Of a DNA stretch of 64,000 bases, positions 37,291 to 45,196 are shown piece after piece. The DNA comes from Sporocytophaga myxococcoides DSM 11118 (lineage in GTDB: Bacteria > Bacteroidota > Bacteroidia > Cytophagales > Cytophagaceae). Position 1 is the stretch's first letter; every line of letters starts with the position of its first letter. The position numbers were made by a program, and so were the translations under genes. The notes beneath the pieces were generated by a model that was not told where the DNA came from, ran no database searches, and saw nothing but the letters and a program-made list of their open reading frames with translations. Where the stretch lies: positions 1 through 64,000 of the forward strand of contig NZ_AUFX01000009.1 in assembly GCF_000426725.1 (NCBI RefSeq), given 5' to 3'.

Positions 37291-38961
37291 TTAAAAGCTA
37301 TTGTTGCTCTTTATCCAATTATATCCGTCATTCCGAGCCTGAATCAAACTTTTTCCGATTTCAGAATCAAACCTATAAATATTCTCTCTTCCTATATCTT
37401 CTTCAAGGTCTGTCCTGTCAAGCTGTTCATGAACACCTTTGTCTACACCTACCAATTTTAATATACATTTATGTTCTTTCAGGTGTTTCTGATATTTTCT
37501 GATAACAGAAATAAATGTACTTCCGACTTCTTTTCTTCCTCTCAAAACTATTATCACTACAGAATTTTGAGCATTGTCTGCCGATGGTAAAAGATCTTCC
37601 AAGACATAGGCTCCGGCAAAAAAAAGGCTTCCGGAAGGATTGAGCACAATAACATCATTACTTTTAACTTCTTTAGGAGAAGGTATTTCCTTCAGAAAAC
37701 CATCTTCAGATAACACCAAAGAATTTAAGGTTACTCTATTAGAGGACCTCACTATCTGCAGAATAAATGTAAGGACCACAGAACCCACCATGGCAAACTG
37801 AACAGGTAAAACGAGGGTTGCAATAAAAGAAAATCCCATCATGCACCTTGCCTGAATACTCGTATCCCATATAGTGGCAATGTCATCCCATTTAATAGAA
37901 GAGAATCCTGAAATAATAAGAATTCCTCCAAGAGTTGCCATTGGTATTTGCTCAATGAATTTGCCCATTGTGAATACGCTTATCGCAATGATGATAGCTG
38001 ATATAAAATTAGCCCATCTTGAATAAGCTCCTGCAGATATCATTAAGGACGTTTGACCAACTGACCCACATATAGGGATTCCCGTACATATTCCTGAAGC
38101 AATATTTGCAAGCCCCTCTCCCCTAAGATCCTTATTCTCATCCGGATATTTCCCATCAGGATTTGTTTTCAAATGACTCACTCCTGCTCCTTGAATAAAT
38201 CCAATCAATGCTATGGCTAAAGAGGGAATTATTAAATCGGCAATATTTCCATACTCTGGTATAACAAACTTCGGCAATTCGTTTGGTATTTGATTTTCAT
38301 TCCCAACAAGCTTGAGAGATGGAAATTTCATCGCATAGCAAAGCAATGATACTACTATCAAAGAAAAAAACATTGAAAAGTTCTTCAGTTTGGTTCTATC
38401 AAGAAAAAGTACCAGTACTATTGTCAGCCCTGCTACTCCCATTGCTGCCAGGTTAAAATCTTTATAGTGTAAGGCGATATCCAGAGTCTGTAATATTTTA
38501 TTACTATGCTCACTTTTATAATAACCAAAGACATCTGCAAACTGACTAAGAACAATAGATATCGCAACAGCACTTAAAAATCCTCTCATGACAGAGTTTG
38601 ATACAAACCTCATTAGGAAACCCAGTTTAAAGACTCCCATCAGAAACTGGATTATTCCGGCGAGTACCGTAATCAGAATTAAAGCAGAAAGTTTATCATT
38701 TTCCTCAAAGCTGTTCAATGAACCTCTGACAGCAAGAGCCAGGGCACCGGTTGTGGATATTGCCATATATACCGAGCCTGTAGTCCAGGCACCTACGAAG
38801 GGACCAATAATTGCTGCATATAAACCATGTACCGGATTTACACCTGCCATTGCTCCGGTAGCCATCCCATCAGGAAGGGCCGCAATCCCTCCCGTAGCTG
38901 CCGCTATAATATCCTCCGGGAACTTCAGCTTTTGGCCGCTATGTTTCTTCTTCTCACTCAT
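37291..38961 (-). CDS. SulP family anion transporter with STAS domain (upstream copy)
   Basis: This 556-residue protein has the same domain order as its neighbour: a SulP membrane domain (GAWTTGSVYMAISTTGALALAVRG) and a C-terminal STAS domain (DVIVLNPSGSLFFAGAYVLED). It overlaps the upstream YihY/BrkB gene by 8 bp (ATGAGTGA), so translation is likely coupled. The two copies differ most at the C-terminus and in scattered loops, suggesting some divergence in affinity or regulation. Substrate uncertain; sulfate is favoured by the formylglycine-generating enzyme in the same operon. Confidence 0.9.
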   Translation of the reverse strand: MSEKKKHSGQKLKFPEDIIAAATGGIAALPDGMATGAMAGVNPVHGLYAAIIGPFVGAWTTGSVYMAISTTGALALAVRGSLNSFEENDKLSALILITVLAGIIQFLMGVFKLGFLMRFVSNSVMRGFLSAVAISIVLSQFADVFGYYKSEHSNKILQTLDIALHYKDFNLAAMGVAGLTIVLVLFLDRTKLKNFSMFFSLIVVSLLCYAMKFPSLKLVGNENQIPNELPKFVIPEYGNIADLIIPSLAIALIGFIQGAGVSHLKTNPDGKYPDENKDLRGEGLANIASGICTGIPICGSVGQTSLMISAGAYSRWANFISAIIIAISVFTMGKFIEQIPMATLGGILIISGFSSIKWDDIATIWDTSIQARCMMGFSFIATLVLPVQFAMVGSVVLTFILQIVRSSNRVTLNSLVLSEDGFLKEIPSPKEVKSNDVIVLNPSGSLFFAGAYVLEDLLPSADNAQNSVVIIVLRGRKEVGSTFISVIRKYQKHLKEHKCILKLVGVDKGVHEQLDRTDLEEDIGRENIYRFDSEIGKSLIQARNDGYNWIKSNNSF

Positions 38962-39862
38962 TTTTAGGGTAAAAAGATTTTATATTTTTCAATGTGGTAT
39001 TTCTTTTATAAAACACGTATACTTTAGAAAATTCAGCCGAATACATAAGCACACAATTGCTGTAAAAGAACCAAAGTTGAAACGCTAATAAAGATGCAGT
39101 GATACTGGTATCTGTTTCTTTTCCTACGATTACAATCATAATTTCTCTCCCTATTTCCTGCAATACTCCTCCAAGAATTCCAGCAGGAAGAGCTTCCCTT
39201 ATACTCACTGAATGGGGAGGCATGGATTTGAAAAAAAAAGTATAAAGAACAGATGTAAAAAATATTTGTATGGCAACTTTCAATAAGTCAATCCCAAAAT
39301 CCTTATAAAGGGAAATCACTAAGGAATGGCCTAAATAAGGACGGGGTAATATGCCATTTATTATTACAAAGGCGGTAATAACAAGTAATGAAGACACAGT
39401 AGTTTTAAGATCATCATAGTTTCTTTTGATTGCTTCGACAACCCCAAATCGATCGCGGATATCTCCCCATATGAGTTCTATGGAATCTTTGAGCTGTGCA
39501 AAATAATTAACCGTCCCCAATATAAATGTTATAATAGTAACCCCTGCAAAGGTTGATTTATCAGAAGGTGGAAAGCCCTTCTCTCTTGTCAGCAAAAACT
39601 TTATTACTTCTATAAAATTGGGAGGAAAAAAATCGGCAATTAATGGAAGAATTACCTCTTTTGTTTTCTGCAGACCAAATGTCTTTAAAGAAAAGAGATA
39701 TACAAATGCCACCAATGGAGCTATTGATAAAGATTGATAAAAAGCCAAACCCGTAGCAAGATTGGTACCTTTATCTTTAACCCACTCCTTGTAAGCCTCA
39801 AAAATCAGTTTCCCCAGAATGGCAAATTTCCTTGTAATTGAAAGCAATATTCTCCGGAACAT
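38954..39862 (-). CDS. YihY/BrkB family inner-membrane protein
   Basis: This is a 302-residue polytopic membrane protein. Family features are the amphipathic start, GLAFYQSLSIAPLVAFVYLFSLK, TVNYFAQLKDSIELIWGD and the C-terminal LAFQLWFFYSNCVLMYSAEFSKVY. The family is named for a putative virulence factor/RNase BN; the biochemical role is not settled. It is the first gene of the minus-strand operon with SulP, SulP, formylglycine-generating enzyme and HAD hydrolase. The start is supported by a strong Shine-Dalgarno (GGAGG, 6-nt spacer). The last 20 codons lie in the region that was copied in the SulP duplication. Confidence 0.85.
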   Translation of the reverse strand: MFRRILLSITRKFAILGKLIFEAYKEWVKDKGTNLATGLAFYQSLSIAPLVAFVYLFSLKTFGLQKTKEVILPLIADFFPPNFIEVIKFLLTREKGFPPSDKSTFAGVTIITFILGTVNYFAQLKDSIELIWGDIRDRFGVVEAIKRNYDDLKTTVSSLLVITAFVIINGILPRPYLGHSLVISLYKDFGIDLLKVAIQIFFTSVLYTFFFKSMPPHSVSIREALPAGILGGVLQEIGREIMIVIVGKETDTSITASLLAFQLWFFYSNCVLMYSAEFSKVYVFYKRNTTLKNIKSFYPKNE

Positions 39863-39868
39863 TGATAT

Positions 39869-39873
39869 CCTCC
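39869..39873 (-). promoter_or_regulatory. Strong Shine-Dalgarno for the YihY/BrkB operon
   Basis: On the minus strand CGGAGGATATCAATG places GGAGG 6 nt before the ATG at 39862. Most starts in this window lack such a site, so it fixes this start and suggests strong initiation for the operon. Confidence 0.6.
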
Positions 39874-40074
39874 GTTTTCATGCACGATGCTTCCAACATA
39901 AAAGGCTTTTTCCTCTTTTTGTTTTTATTCTTCAGATAAAATAAAGGGATATATTCTTCAGATAAGGAAAAAAACAATTTGAATATTATAAGAATTATAT
40001 TAAAATTATATCATTACATAAAAGACTGACTTTACCAAAGGCTATAATTTTAATATCACTAGGGAATTATATTT

Positions 40075-40311
40075 ATGAAAAATATCCAGATCGTTACTAA
40101 AAGAATCGAATTAAAATTTGACACAAATGGAATTGCGATAACAGACGTAGAACCTGTTATTGAAGAACTTTCGAAGGAATATAACATTGTAGACAATTTT
40201 CCTTCCATTACCATCCAGGAAAATTATCTATATGTTACATTTAAAGCATCAAAGAAAAATGCCAATAAGTCAAATATCGGATTCAGCTTTGGCTCTAAGG
40301 GAAATATTTAA
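40075..40311 (+). CDS. Small hypothetical protein
   Basis: This 78-residue acidic-to-neutral protein has alternating strands and one helix (MKNIQIVTKRIELKFDTNG, VEPVIEELSKEYN, YLYVTFKA). There is no signal or membrane segment. It lies alone between the SulP operon and the converging Usp gene. No family is recognised, but the composition and the ATG after an AT-rich leader look real. Confidence 0.5.
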   Translation: MKNIQIVTKRIELKFDTNGIAITDVEPVIEELSKEYNIVDNFPSITIQENYLYVTFKASKKNANKSNIGFSFGSKGNI

Positions 40312-40364
40312 TTCATATTTGTTTTGATACAAATTAAGTTAGATCAAGTTCTTTGTGTGTTGTT

Positions 40365-41216
40365 CTATTTGGCTGATACATGTTCTTCCACCTTATGCAC
40401 AGCCAGTATAGGTAATTGTGGGTTATATATAATTTCTTTTGTCTGACTGCGGGAAAATATTTTCTTGAGAAAACTTCTTTCATGTGTAGCAAGCACCAGT
40501 ACATCAGCATTCTTCTGTTTCGCATAAGAATTAATACCGGCTTCAATATCATCACCTTCATTCAGATCAAAACTCATGTTCTTATATGATTGATTGAAAA
40601 GCAATTTATCTAAAGCATATTTTATAAATTCTTCTTCCTCATTATAATTATGTTTTTTCTGAATACTGAAAAAAGAAATCTGCGCATCAAATAACTGGGC
40701 AAGGTCAATTACAAAAGAAATACCATCTGTTTCATTTCCTTTTAGATCCGTTGCATAAACTATTTGTTTAATAGGATGATATTCTACATTGGATGGTACA
40801 ACTAATACAGGACATCCGGATTCTTCAGCAACCGTTGCAGTTACGGAACCCATAAATATTTTTTTCAAACCTTCTGCACCTTCAGTTCCCATTACGATCA
40901 TGTCAACATTTTCTCTTCTTGCAAAATAAGGTATTTCATCTTCTGGAATTCCATATTTTACGACATAATCATAAATTACATTGTCACCTTTGGATAAACC
41001 ATTGATGATATCCTGCAATCCTCGCCTTGCTTCTTCCTCAGCTTCTGTAACAATATCACTTGACAGATAGCTTGCAGTACCTGGCTCTATAGGAGTAATG
41101 TGATATAAATTAATTAAGATAAGCGACCCACCAGTAAGTTTAATCATTTCATTGGCAAAATTTACTCCTCTATAAGAGACATCAGAGAAATCTACCGGAC
41201 AAAGAATCTTTTTCAT
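40365..41216 (-). CDS. Universal stress protein, tandem-domain
   Basis: This is a 283-residue UspA-family protein with two Usp domains (about 1-140 and 145-283). I use the ATG at 41216 (MKKILCPVDFSDVSYRGVNFA); an upstream in-frame GTG adds two residues. The first domain has the ATP-binding-type motif VIVMGTEGAEGLKKIFMGSVTATVAEESGCPVLVVP. The second ends LVLATHERSFLKKIFSRSQTKEIIYNPQLPILAVH. Tandem Usps bind nucleotides and act in stress survival. It is 48 bp downstream of a hypothetical gene and in a neighbourhood with a DnaJ-type protein, suggesting a stress cluster. Confidence 0.9.
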   Translation of the reverse strand: MKKILCPVDFSDVSYRGVNFANEMIKLTGGSLILINLYHITPIEPGTASYLSSDIVTEAEEEARRGLQDIINGLSKGDNVIYDYVVKYGIPEDEIPYFARRENVDMIVMGTEGAEGLKKIFMGSVTATVAEESGCPVLVVPSNVEYHPIKQIVYATDLKGNETDGISFVIDLAQLFDAQISFFSIQKKHNYNEEEEFIKYALDKLLFNQSYKNMSFDLNEGDDIEAGINSYAKQKNADVLVLATHERSFLKKIFSRSQTKEIIYNPQLPILAVHKVEEHVSAK

Positions 41217-41264
41217 AACCACCTAAACTTTAAATTCCCTCTTGTAATCACAACAATCAAACAC

Positions 41265-41645
41265 TTACATATAGTTTTCCTTTCCGGCGTTGAAAAAACG
41301 TTGTATCAGATGCAACTGAAAGCCTGCTGTCATCTTCTGGGAAGGATTCCCGTTCATCAGAATCAAATAACTACCTAGCTCAGATATTTTATAATCAGCA
41401 AGTATCGTATGACCATCATAGCTTCTGAATATTTTTTTAAAATTAAGTTCTTCAGGAATATGAAGCGACTGAAGAATCATTTTAGCCCTGCACACGGCCT
41501 CTTCAAAGTCATCCTCATCATGACCTATAGTTCTCCATAAATGACTCAAATACTCTGATGGTTCAGGCAAAGAAGCTACCATCCTGTCTAAATTATCTTC
41601 CTCTTCAAAGGGAGCATAATTGTATAATTGAATTTCAAATACCAT
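41265..41645 (-). CDS. Hypothetical protein next to Usp and DnaJ genes
   Basis: This 126-residue protein has an acidic N-terminal half (PFEEEDNLDRM) and a compact alpha/beta C-terminal half (HIPEELNFKKIFRSYDGHTILADYKISELGSYLILMNGNPS). It has no signal peptide. It lies between the DnaJ-type gene and the Usp gene on the same strand, so it may be co-regulated with them. No family recognised. Confidence 0.6.
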   Translation of the reverse strand: MVFEIQLYNYAPFEEEDNLDRMVASLPEPSEYLSHLWRTIGHDEDDFEEAVCRAKMILQSLHIPEELNFKKIFRSYDGHTILADYKISELGSYLILMNGNPSQKMTAGFQLHLIQRFFNAGKENYM

Positions 41646-41764
41646 AAATCAAATTCAAAATGAATTAGCAATTGAAAAATCCTGTTAATCATCATAATCC
41701 ATCACTTGATTATAAGGTCTAATGAGCTGATTAACACTGACTCTTTTAAAATGCTTAATCCCGG

Positions 41765-42691
41765 TTAAACTTTAGCATATTCTCTTAAAGTGGCCAGCTG
41801 TTTAAATAAAGCTTCCTCTTTTTCTGATAAATTTTTAGGTAACTGAACAAGTACCTTTGCATATAGATCACCATTCTTACCGGATTCATTATAAACCGGC
41901 ATTCCTAGATTTTTCAATCTGAGCACTTTACCATTATCTGTTCCTTTCGGTATATCTACCTTTATCATTCCTTTTAAAGTATTTACTTCTGCTTTCCCAC
42001 CCAAAACCAAGGTATAGAGATCAACAGGAACATCAACGTAAAGATTGTCACCTATGCGCTCATATTTATGATGCTTTACGACTCTTATAGTAATATACAG
42101 GTCTCCAGGTCTACCTCCACCTGTGCCCTGGCCACCTTTTTCTTTGAGCTTTATAATTTGTTCATCAGCGATTCCAGGTTTCAGTTTTATCCTTAAAGGC
42201 TGATCTTTAACATTTACAATTCTTTCTGTACCTCTGTAAGCTTCTTCCAAAGTTATTTCAAGTTCTGCCTGAAAATCATTTCCTTTGTAAGATCGGCCTG
42301 CAGTAGAGTATCCTCCTTTGCTTCTTCCGGAACGGCTGAATATACTTTCAAAAAAATCAGCAAAACTTTCCGCATCAAAGCCTCCTGAACTGCTGTATTC
42401 ATAGGAACCTCCTCCACCGAAAGGATTATAAGTACCACCTCCGCCTTGGTTTTTCATTTGCTCATAATACTTCCAGTTATCTCCCATCTCATCGTACTGT
42501 TTCCTTTTTTCAGGGTCGCTAAGAACACTGTTGGCTTCATTAGCTTCCTTGAACTTAGTTTCAGCTTCCTTATCTCCGGGATTTTTATCTGGATGATATT
42601 TCACCGCCAGCTTTTTAAAGGCTTTCTTAATCTCATTCTGCGAAGCAGTTTTGGAGACACCAAGTATTTTATAATAATCTTTATACTCCAT
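41765..42691 (-). CDS. DnaJ/CbpA-type co-chaperone (type II J protein)
   Basis: I use the ATG at 42691, giving 308 residues; longer upstream frames add a segment unlike J proteins. The J domain (1-70) has HPD in [22 protein letters not shown] Gly/Phe/Ser-rich linker follows (about 80-130, [22 protein letters not shown]). Two beta-sandwich substrate-binding domains of the DnaJ C-terminal type follow ([44 protein letters not shown]). No Cys-rich zinc finger is present, so it is a CbpA-like type II protein. It stimulates DnaK ATPase and delivers unfolded clients. It belongs with the neighbouring stress genes. Confidence 0.92.
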   Translation of the reverse strand: MEYKDYYKILGVSKTASQNEIKKAFKKLAVKYHPDKNPGDKEAETKFKEANEANSVLSDPEKRKQYDEMGDNWKYYEQMKNQGGGGTYNPFGGGGSYEYSSSGGFDAESFADFFESIFSRSGRSKGGYSTAGRSYKGNDFQAELEITLEEAYRGTERIVNVKDQPLRIKLKPGIADEQIIKLKEKGGQGTGGGRPGDLYITIRVVKHHKYERIGDNLYVDVPVDLYTLVLGGKAEVNTLKGMIKVDIPKGTDNGKVLRLKNLGMPVYNESGKNGDLYAKVLVQLPKNLSEKEEALFKQLATLREYAKV

Positions 42692-42797
42692 ACCATATGA
42701 TCCTAATAGATAAACAAGTGTTGAACAAAGCTTGTTCTTTGAAGTGCGTAACACAATGCAGAAAAAGGAGTTGCTTCGTTGCAAAATAAATGGTTCC

Positions 42798-42827
42798 ATT
42801 GCGAGTTATTTATTTTCTGTACCTTTA
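42798..42827 (+). promoter_or_regulatory. Candidate promoter for the 42847 gene
   Basis: ATTG (42798-42801) and TACCTTTA (42820-42827) approximate a Bacteroidota -33/-7 pair with 18 nt between. It lies in the gap between the divergent DnaJ-type gene and the 42847 gene. The short distance to the ATG would give a leader of about 12 nt. Confidence 0.3.
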
Positions 42828-42846
42828 ATTAAATAACAGATTAGTA

Positions 42847-43644
42847 ATGTTTGAAATATCAATATCTATTTTCCTTGTATTTATAGTATTTATTATTGTA
42901 AGAGGATTTATGAAAAATTCTAAAGAAGCAAAGGAATACCATCAACATTTAGAAGAAGGCCTTAAAGATGAATACATAACTGATCCGGAAACAGGAGCAA
43001 AATACACTTTAGAAGAAGTAGAGGCTGAACAGTGGGTTAAACTTGAACCTGAGTTAATTTCGACTGCTAAAACTGATATTAACAAGCTATTTAATGAAGA
43101 AGAAATAGAGACAGAAAAAGCACTAAATCATTTTAGAGATAATCCTCAATATCGAAAAGTTATGTTAACTGAGGATCAAATAAAAATACTTGGACTCACA
43201 AAAATTCTAAGCAAATATAAAGAATGGACATATTTCAGTCCGTTTCAAATAGAATATTGTTCTGGCATATTATTTTTCCCCACTATAACAGTATCATCAG
43301 GACCTAGATCTTTCTCTTATATGACACAATGTATGGTTTGGATAAAGCTAGATAAAAGTTATGGTCATTATTATTTAAGAGAAAAAACAACGACTGAAAG
43401 GCTTTTGGATTTAATAAGGGAGGACGATGAAATTAAACTTACTAACTACGAATCCTTTACAATCAATAAAACAGAAAGTTCTTCCCAACTAAATAAAATC
43501 ATTGAAAAACTCGAAGGAATAGAAGGTTTAGAAATTGAATTGATAGAAAATAATCTCTTTATAAAAAACACCATGCAGATAGATATTAATGAAGTTACAA
43601 AAATTGAGAAAATAATAAAAAATGTAAGTCTATCATGCAAATGA
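42847..43644 (+). CDS. Hypothetical membrane-anchored protein
   Basis: This 265-residue protein has one N-terminal membrane helix (MFEISISIFLVFIVFIIVRGF), then an acidic, helical linker (EAKEYHQHLEEGLKDEYITDPETGAKYTLEEVEAEQWVKLEPE) and a mixed alpha/beta C-terminal domain. It is AT-rich, like the next gene. Its family is not recognised. It lies on the strand opposite to the stress genes. Confidence 0.6.
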   Translation: MFEISISIFLVFIVFIIVRGFMKNSKEAKEYHQHLEEGLKDEYITDPETGAKYTLEEVEAEQWVKLEPELISTAKTDINKLFNEEEIETEKALNHFRDNPQYRKVMLTEDQIKILGLTKILSKYKEWTYFSPFQIEYCSGILFFPTITVSSGPRSFSYMTQCMVWIKLDKSYGHYYLREKTTTERLLDLIREDDEIKLTNYESFTINKTESSSQLNKIIEKLEGIEGLEIELIENNLFIKNTMQIDINEVTKIEKIIKNVSLSCK

Positions 43645-43759
43645 CATTGAATTAAGATTTTCAGAAAAAAACGATAAACCAATATAAAAAATTGTTATAC
43701 TCAATTAGATGAATTGAAACAAGGAAAAACGTCAACACATTTTATTCAATTTTTTACTA

Positions 43760-44320
43760 ATGAAATTTAAAAGATTATTTCTTTCAATTTTAATATTAGT
43801 GACTATTTTATGCTTTTTCCGAGGTTGGCTTTATAGAAATATTGTTACCTACAAATCAATCGGACAAAGGCAAAGTTACTTGCCAAGGGATAAAAACCTT
43901 ATATCCTCTATTGAAGCAAATGTTGATGGTAAGAAAAAAATTGATATTAAGAGCATAATAGAACTTGGACTTTCTACTACAGCAAAACATTTGCATTATT
44001 CAGTTAACCCAACGACCAATGATCCCAACAAACTTATATACACTAAAGCAGCACATTGTGTAGGTTATTCCACCTTCTTTGCCGCAACCTGTAACTACCT
44101 TTTGAAAAAATATAATCTGGATAAAAATTGGAAGGCCCGACCACAAATTGCTCAACTTTATATATTTAAAACAAATATTCATCAATTTTTCAGTACCCCA
44201 TTTTTTAAAGACCATGATATTGTTATAATAGAGAATCAAAAGACGGGTGAACTATTTGCCGTTGATCCAACATTAAATGATTATTTCTATATTGATTTCA
44301 TTTCCTTCAAGAGCAACTGA
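43760..44320 (+). CDS. Exported or anchored transglutaminase-like (Cys-His-Asp) protein
   Basis: This is a 186-residue protein with an N-terminal membrane or signal segment (MKFKRLFLSILILVTILCFFRGWLY). Cys in AAHCVGYSTFFAATCNYLL, His in FKDHDIVIIE and Asp in AVDPTLNDYFY occur in the order and rough spacing of a transglutaminase-like/papain-fold triad. The role could be peptidase, amidase or crosslinking; nothing decides this. It is AT-rich and lies 115 bp after the previous hypothetical gene. Confidence 0.55.
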   Translation: MKFKRLFLSILILVTILCFFRGWLYRNIVTYKSIGQRQSYLPRDKNLISSIEANVDGKKKIDIKSIIELGLSTTAKHLHYSVNPTTNDPNKLIYTKAAHCVGYSTFFAATCNYLLKKYNLDKNWKARPQIAQLYIFKTNIHQFFSTPFFKDHDIVIIENQKTGELFAVDPTLNDYFYIDFISFKSN

Positions 44321-44383
44321 AAGATAAATATCTTAAATTCAATTAACCTTTTAGATAACCCTTAAATCTTCATACTTTGAACT

Positions 44384-45058
44384 TTAAGCTTTGTGCTTTT
44401 TTAAAAGATCAACGATCTCATCAGACTCAAACACATGCTTTTCTCCGCTCATATTAGCGATATAAACCATTGCTTCTGCTACAGAATGAGCTTCTATAGC
44501 TCTGTATTTTTTCATTTTACCACGAAATAACGGACCCACCAGTTTCATTAAAAACTTTCCGGCTTGCTCTCCTGGTCGCGATTCGCTTCTATTCCCGAGA
44601 AGAAACGATGGACGTAAAAAATAAACTTTGTCTTTTAAAATTTCATTAAGTGCTTCTTCCATTTCACCTTTAGTCTTTAAATAAAAATTGGAAGTATGGG
44701 AACTAGCACCTATAGAAGAAATAACTATCATCTTTGAAATGTTCTTTGCAGAGGCCACCTCAGCTATAAGCTTTGGAAACCCTAGATCTACTTTTCTAAA
44801 TGCTTCTTTTGTTCTCGCTTTTTTAATAGTAGTACCAAGACAGCAATAAATATCGTCTCCTGTCATTTCGGTTACCAACAAAGACTTATTGCTTAACTCA
44901 GTGATTATCTCCTTTACTTTTCCATCTGCAAAACCAGAAGAATGTCTTCCGAAAATTTTTATTTCATTATAGCGATCATCCTTGTTTAAAACTTTAACAA
45001 GTTCAGTCCCCACAAGTCCTGTTGCACCAAATACCAATGCTGTTTTTTGACTTTTCAT
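44384..45058 (-). CDS. NAD(P)-binding atypical short-chain dehydrogenase-like protein
   Basis: This 224-residue Rossmann-fold protein starts with ALVFGATGLVGTELVKVL, the nucleotide-binding GxxGxxG motif. DIYCCLGTT, VSSIGASSHTSNFYLKTKGEMEEAL and the late FLRPSFLLGNRSESRPGE give the HTATIP2/NmrA-like atypical SDR pattern. The Ser and YxxxK of classical SDR enzymes is here represented by YLKTK. Substrate unknown. It is monocistronic and ends 64 bp from the converging gene. Confidence 0.85.
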   Translation of the reverse strand: MKSQKTALVFGATGLVGTELVKVLNKDDRYNEIKIFGRHSSGFADGKVKEIITELSNKSLLVTEMTGDDIYCCLGTTIKKARTKEAFRKVDLGFPKLIAEVASAKNISKMIVISSIGASSHTSNFYLKTKGEMEEALNEILKDKVYFLRPSFLLGNRSESRPGEQAGKFLMKLVGPLFRGKMKKYRAIEAHSVAEAMVYIANMSGEKHVFESDEIVDLLKKHKA

Positions 45059-45150
45059 TGTTGTCGATTGTTTTCCTGAAGCAATCTAGTAAATTTTGCT
45101 TGATTCACCGCGATCAACTATTCTTTAACTAAGACGGGGAAAGATAGTAT

Positions 45151-45182
45151 AAAAATAGCCTGGCAGTTAATCTTGCCAGGCT
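45151..45182 (-). terminator. Intrinsic terminator of the 45197-47851 gene
   Basis: AGCCTGGCA (45157-45165) pairs with TGCCAGGCT (45174-45182). On the minus strand the stem is followed by ATTTTTAT. It lies 14 bp after the stop. Confidence 0.8.
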
Positions 45183-45196
45183 TTGACACTCAATTA

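Noticed and set aside
38588-39088. 166-codon ORF opposite the SulP and YihY genes
   Set aside because: It is antisense to two well-supported genes, so it is a shadow frame.
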